Shown here in pieces: positions 58,360 through 64,000 of a stretch of 64,000 nt of DNA. The notes under the pieces are model-generated. The model did not search any database. It was not told the DNA's origin and was given only the letters and a program-made list of their open reading frames with translations. Both the position numbers and the translations under genes were made by a program. The stretch comes from Glandiceps talaboti (taxonomy: Eukaryota > Hemichordata > Enteropneusta > Spengelidae): NCBI RefSeq assembly GCF_964340395.1, contig NC_135550.1, positions 27,638,176 to 27,702,175 of the forward strand. Direction: 5' to 3'. Each line of letters starts with the position of its first letter. Position 1 is the first letter of the stretch.

Positions 58360-61300
58360 AATGCTTTTATGATTAATAATGTTAAATTCAAGAAAGAAAC
58401 TGGGCGATGGCATACACTATTACAGTGGGTGACACCGTACCACAGAGGTAAATTTTGATGGACAGTTGAGACGGTGAAATGTAACTTTGTTAATTTAAGT
58501 TCGTTATGATACCCTGTGTATGATTCTCAGTCGTGATTGCGGTTACAGATATTGTCAATAAAGTAACGTTTGCGAATTCGTACTCCTTGTGGCAGGGTTA
58601 CAAGGTGTTTTCAGTCTCCGAGGGACACTTGAAAAGAGTGGCATTCAATTATAGAATTATTTCAAATCCATAGGCATTTGGGATAGCCGCTAGCCAAGTT
58701 TCCACCACCTGAAATCGACAAGCGTGAAATAAAGTGATGAACAACGAAATCCCTTGATCCAGGTCGATTCTTACGCTTCTTTTGGCAGCCCAAAGACAGG
58801 TGTGAGGTTTGTTCTTGGACTAATGTAGCGTAGGCTCTCCTACAACTTCAACACTCCCCATAGAAAACCACAAGAATCCATCCCACATCGAGACGTCAGC
58901 TGGTATTACAATCGCAATTTATAACCCGCTCGTGTATTTGTCCAATTTCTGTCCGCACGTATAGACCCTTGTCCATTTCACTAACATCACTGAAACCCAC
59001 TACGGAACTACATGTACATGTCTGTTTCATGACAGTTTCTATATCTTAACCTGCCTCAAACTAGATATTTATTCGCATTATTAATTAACTGGAGTTTACA
59101 GGAAGCGGGGAATGACAGGGAAGTTGTCGCTGGAAGCAAGGGCACGACCTGCACGTCAAAATCGGTCAATTTTAAAATGGACTTGTGGTAATGATAGAAA
59201 ACTTCATGAAACTTGTCAGTTTCTCTACCATCTTAATTTATAATCATCGATGGAAAACTAATTATTGTTCATTTGAGCAACTAATTGAAGTTTAATGAGC
59301 AAGAGGGTTTCCCCAGAGTACACGTCTGTCAGGCTATCGACATGACGGGTACACTACACCAATATATTACTGTTTGAAGATCTTTGCAATTAATCTAACC
59401 ACAAAACTGTCTCTGGTACAAGTAGAAAGTTATTTCGGGTTTACCAGTATAAATCTTACTGCATTCCGATGCATATATCTCAGAGAACGGACACACACGA
59501 ACTTTTCGAGAAGTGACGACTGAACAAAGTAATAAATGAGCTCGAGCGTAGCCTGTCTGATGTGGTACCATGCAACGAACTCTCCTGTTTCCTTTTTGGG
59601 TTCTTTTTCTTGTAATTCCAAACGCACATAATCATATTACATTTTAAAGTTTTTGTAATATCCTTTTATTCATATAGGAAACGTTAGAAACTGCAAGTCA
59701 GCCCAAATATAATTTACATTATAAATGTATGGCCATAATACATATTTTACTATTTGATATAAATAAACGTACAATGAACGCTTCTTGTTTCCCCAGTCGA
59801 CGTTTTTATGACCGAAATTTACCAGTCTTATAATTTATTGAGCTTAAAGCTTTATGTCTTCTGGATTGGACATTTTGGTTAAAATTGTCACTTCATGCGA
59901 ATAAAATTCGGCTCGAGTATAACCACAAGCAAGTATAAGTTATTTTATGATGTCCTGTGGTGACATTGGGAAAAAATACTGCCTGGCACAGGTTCACCAA
60001 GGAAGCTTAAATCTTAGCTCCTGTCAAGTGAAATCTACACCCTTCAATTGCATGGTTCTTAAACTTTCTCCATGTCATTGGAATTAGAGATGCGAATAAA
60101 ATGTCAGTTTTGTCAAATTAAATCTAGCTGTGCTATTCGGGGCCGACAGTTGCTGTCAGCGAGTGACATCGGTAGAGGCAGAGATTAAGCACGGCAAATA
60201 CGGTCTATGTATCGGCTGTGATTTATTGAGGCTGGCAGCGAACAAGGACTAGCAGCCAGTGTCGACAATGAAATGAACACTGAAAGTGAACTGATGAGAA
60301 GTGTCTCGGAAGGGCAATGGGATTTCACACTAGAAATTAAGACGAAAGATCGCGATTTTTGTTTTCTGGTGATTTCAGAATGATGTGGAGATATACAAAG
60401 AACGTTGTAAGGCTTATACACAGAATATCCACTGTCACCGTCTTGGAATATTTTACCGGAAAAAATCTACACACCGGTTGGCAATCAACGACAATGAAAA
60501 CTACCTTGAAGCTGATACGTGCATTGAGCGGCTGACAATACAAGAAGCATCGAGTGAAAGCACTAGGCTCCCTTAATCCAATGGTACCTATGGTAAACAG
60601 AACACACTACGGTAACGATAAAATATTGTATTCAACAAATACTCTATTAATCTCTAATAACTTTCATTATTAGAGTGAGTAAATTGTGTAAATTCGGCTG
60701 ATGTAAAGTGTCTTTTAACTCACAGATTTCAATATAAATTTAATAGCACATGCCTATTCTTCAGTTTTATTCTAGCGTTCACAATTGGAGTAATTGTAAT
60801 TATTAGATTACGAGAAACTATTGCAGAAGAAAATTTGGTTGAGTGCCCTAGGGGTCGTCCAGGCATCAAACAATGAACCTGCCTCCATTGAAGTTCCTTT
60901 TAACTACAGAATTAAAGATAATTTCCACAAATTCCCCAGTGCTTGATGGATTGAGGGCATTTGTAAATTAGATTTGTCCTGTGTTGTCCGTAGAAATAAG
61001 AAATATATATTTGATGAGTGAGAACGGAGGTCCGAGTTGCTCCCAGCTAGGTGATCCGTTGATTCCCATTTCAGTGAAGTCGATTTCACCCTCCGGTAGA
61101 TATTTTATTTCTGATATTAAAAGACAAATGTGTTCCCCCTAATCCAATTTCAATGGAATAAAACGCTACTTGGAAGTTGTTTTCCCATCATCCACGGAAA
61201 ATGGATTATGAAATTATAAACGGTGAAGTGAGTTTACAATAGCAATAACATTTTAATACGCTTTTACTGCAACTTGCAGGTAAAATTCTATTTGGTGGTG

Positions 61301-61515
61301 ATAATAGGACTTATGTACGTTTCATGGATTCATTACGGTGTGTATGCTTGGATTTCAATGAGCTGTGCCTTCGTTTCACAGAGCACAATATCGTACAATC
61401 TGTCGTCGTAAGAAGATAAGCGAAACACAGTCAATTAATTTGATTGGCGTTAATACTGGCTTTAGCTTCTCATCCATGACATGTACTTGTCGACTTTCAT
61501 CCACGCTTCGATCCC

Positions 61516-61635
61516 GTTGCCATGACGCGGGCGATTATCCTCCGTGCGCCAGTGAATGCGGTTGCCATGGCAAGAGATCAGTTGTAATCTCATCAAATCT
61601 AATCACTTCTAATCACTCTAATCAATTGATTGATG
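61516..61635. promoter_or_regulatory. Candidate cis-regulatory cluster: RFX-like X-boxes, TAATC sites and a PBX/HOX site
   Basis: GTTGCCATGACG (61516) and GTTGCCATGGCAAG (61561) resemble RFX X-boxes, the second with one mismatch to GTTGCCATGGCAAC. Four TAATC motifs, the type bound by Otx/Pitx/Gsc homeodomains, start at 61585, 61600, 61610 and 61619. TGATTGATG at 61627-61635 fits a PBX/HOX composite site. The density in 120 bp is unusual, but no conservation data support it here. Confidence 0.35.
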
Positions 61636-64000
61636 TTCGGATGTTCTGTTCCAAGGAAGGTCTAATGCACGAAAATCCTGTTAGTGGCCACAAATTTTCA
61701 GTTTTCCTGTTTGATCGAGCCAGGCTGAGCCGTCCATCCTGTTCAGCAACCTGTGACCACCTGATTGAGATTCTCTGAGAACACGAGACATCACATAGAA
61801 TCTCCTTCACTTTCGCTGGAGTAAAAATTACGACTTCGTGCACTTGGCTACCAAAACGTAAATGATTTACAGTCAGTAAGAAACATATACATACACTGTG
61901 ATATATTTCACTCGTGATGAGAATTACTGATTTGAAATTGAAAACGGCGTTTGCTATTGTTAACAATCCCAACACACATATTTGTGCCTATTCTACCTAT
62001 GGTAACGTGACTGTGAGCAGACACACTTTAACACGACTGGGAAAACGTCTCTGCATGCACGGTAATATTACTCAGTGAAAAAATCAACAGAAAATATGAA
62101 AGTATTACGAAATAACATTTATTTTTCACATGACCACATATCACTTACATTTCGCAAATATCGCACAGAAATCGAAATTCCTAGCGAAATCGTTTGTTCG
62201 CGGTCAGAATTAGATACCTTCTTTCAGGCCATCCCTATTCGATGACAAATCGGATAGATGTTATCTTGTGCACACTTTTGTCGGATGAACTCTGGATTTG
62301 GCAATGATCTAATCTGACAAACGGACATGCAATAAAAATGCGCTTTACACGGCCAATTACATATATAACGGTCAAAGTAGCTAATATTGGAAAGTACAAA
62401 TTGAACCATATTTAACTTCCAATTTCCAAATGGTCGCAAATTTAAGATCGCGAAACCTTCTATTGGCTTTATTTTCGTCTTATATCACATACAAGTCTCA
62501 GGTAGTTTAGTCATGGGGTTATTAACCTTGACAATGAATGCATTGCCAATAACGAACAAACAGATAAAGTGGTATTTCATGAAGCTAGGTGTTAGAGACG
62601 GCAAACCATGCATAGCGTAAAGCCATTTACACAGTTTACAACAGACTAACGGTAGATATAACAATACCGGCCAAATCAAAACAAATGCCTTGATATTAAT
62701 CTGAATAAATATCACTAAAATATAAACAAGCTAACGATGTATATTTCCACTTATTTATAAATGTATATATTTCTACATCAGACACCCGGGATTCAGCATT
62801 CAACACTGACTATCGCAGATACAATAGCTGCAGAGTATTAGAAGACATTTTTAGTTTGCTCTATCTTGTATCAAGGACAGACGAACAAATTGATGAACAA
62901 ATAGTTACAATCACTTTGTCAAGTTGCTGGCTATCTTTAATCAAAAAGTAAACTTTTGTGGTTTTTGCAGAATCTCCAGAATAAGGACGGAGAATCGGCA
63001 AAGTACATTTGAGGATAACAACTGTGCTTGATAACGACTGCTGTCGGGACTTTTCGATTTCTACGTTATCAATGCAATAATTTCTGATTCAAATTTCATA
63101 AACGTAACTTGCCTAATACTACTATACACAAAGGCATGATTTTATGGAATATAAACATAGAAAACATAAATAAAAACAGAAAACATGCATTTAAAACTAA
63201 GTCGTCGCGGCAATTTGTGTCATTTTCATCAAACTCAGTTTACTAAACGGAACTTGTGAATCTGCTCACCTAAAAATCTTTCCTTTAACTCCTTATCTTT
63301 ATGAAATTACACTGTCTTATTCCTAAGTCTACACAAACATGAAATCCATTAAAAAAATTGAGGAAAAACTATCTGTTCGGAAGAAATTGGTGAAAAACTT
63401 AAACGAAACGTTTGACTACCCGTCATCCTTTTTGTAATAAATTAGTTCAACATGACACTTGCTTTTATTTCATTAAAGGTGTGAACAACATGGGCAGGAA
63501 CACTTTTTAGTTTTTAATCTGTTTTAAAACAAGTTTTCACACACAAGAAATGTTAGATTTTATTCCAGATAATGTCATAATTCAATAGTATACAGTGATT
63601 AGGCAAGGTGTCCATATACTTTCCACTCATGAATGCGTCCATTCCATCATGTACACTTTCTAAGATTTTGATCTATGCTTGATTTGTATTCACTGTATGA
63701 CTCTAAGATTATCTAAGATTTCAACAAAGTCACAAAAATAATATCTTAAATAGCAGTGCTATCTACTGGTAATGCCTTGATGGCGTACAGGTGGTGTAAG
63801 TTATGAAATGGACATGATTATGTGAGTCTGAAGGGCATTCAACTCTTCCACAACAAAAAATGAAAAAAATAACCAATAGTAGCTCATAATTTAGCACAAT
63901 TATAATTAGATTAAGGTTTATTATTCTGTATTCTGACATTATTGTAACAACTTACTCTATCATAACTTTGACACTACCATAACTTTGGCTTCGTATCTGA

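Larger units (their letters stand above)
56471..64000. other. Intergenic region, no supported gene
   Basis: About 7.5 kb without a recognised exon on either strand. CpG density is normal (about 33 in 58201-58800 by hand count). Noted are an inverted repeat with IRF-like halves at 58333-58359, homeodomain-type site clusters near 59080-59310 and 60140-60230, and an X-box/TAATC cluster at 61516-61635. The longest open frame (61365-61778, 137 codons) overlaps the last of these and has no family match. Confidence 0.6.

Noticed and set aside
61365-61778. A 137-codon frame
   Set aside because: No recognised domain; it overlaps a motif-rich non-coding cluster, which explains its unusual composition better.

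Overview
This is a eukaryotic, spliced, AT-rich window. It most likely comes from an invertebrate bilaterian, such as a mollusc-, brachiopod-, annelid- or ambulacrarian-grade animal. I infer this from the proteins, the kilobase-scale introns, the many simple repeats, and a patchwork of CpG-poor gene body next to CpG-normal intergenic DNA. I cannot name the species. Gene density is very low: only two genes, both on the + strand, can be supported.

Gene 1 (1292-39058, 5' end outside the window) is the 3' part of a Meis/homothorax TALE homeobox gene. Eight coding exons are seen, all with matching splice phases, giving 379 residues and a stop: the end of the MEINOX (PBC-binding) domain, an acidic Ser/Gly/Pro linker, the whole TALE homeodomain split over three exons, and a Met/His/Pro/Ser-rich C-terminus ending in MDIHSN. 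The exon just after the homeodomain has three candidate 5' splice sites, all in phase 1. One is a GC donor that restores the usual Meis joint NRA-V; the longest form adds 27 mostly basic and Ser-rich residues. A 3'UTR of about 2.2 kb runs to an AATAAA at 41248.

Gene 2 (50398-54698) is a two-exon gene for a 145-residue protein that I recognise as a CXorf65-like protein of unknown function. Its intron is 3.9 kb and phase 1. A 129-nt CT-rich tract lies just after its stop.

Layout: 1-1291 partial Meis intron, with a CpG-rich first 0.8 kb; 1292-39058 Meis exons and introns; 39059 to about 41275 Meis 3'UTR; about 41.3-50.4 kb intergenic with simple repeats, a 25-bp repeat pair and a hairpin; 50.4-54.7 kb the CXorf65-like gene; 54.7-64 kb its 3' flank and intergenic DNA, with a degenerate tRNA-like segment and clusters of homeodomain-type sites that may be enhancers.

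The most interesting observations are the triple alternative donor of the post-homeodomain exon, a possible alternative terminal exon next to it, a CpG-depletion footprint that stops at the Meis poly(A) signal, and clusters of PBX/HOX/MEIS-type sites in the introns and 3' flank that could be autoregulatory. I found no clear new biological system. No database search or alignment was run: family calls rest on recognition of protein motifs, and regulatory calls rest on motif reading only.
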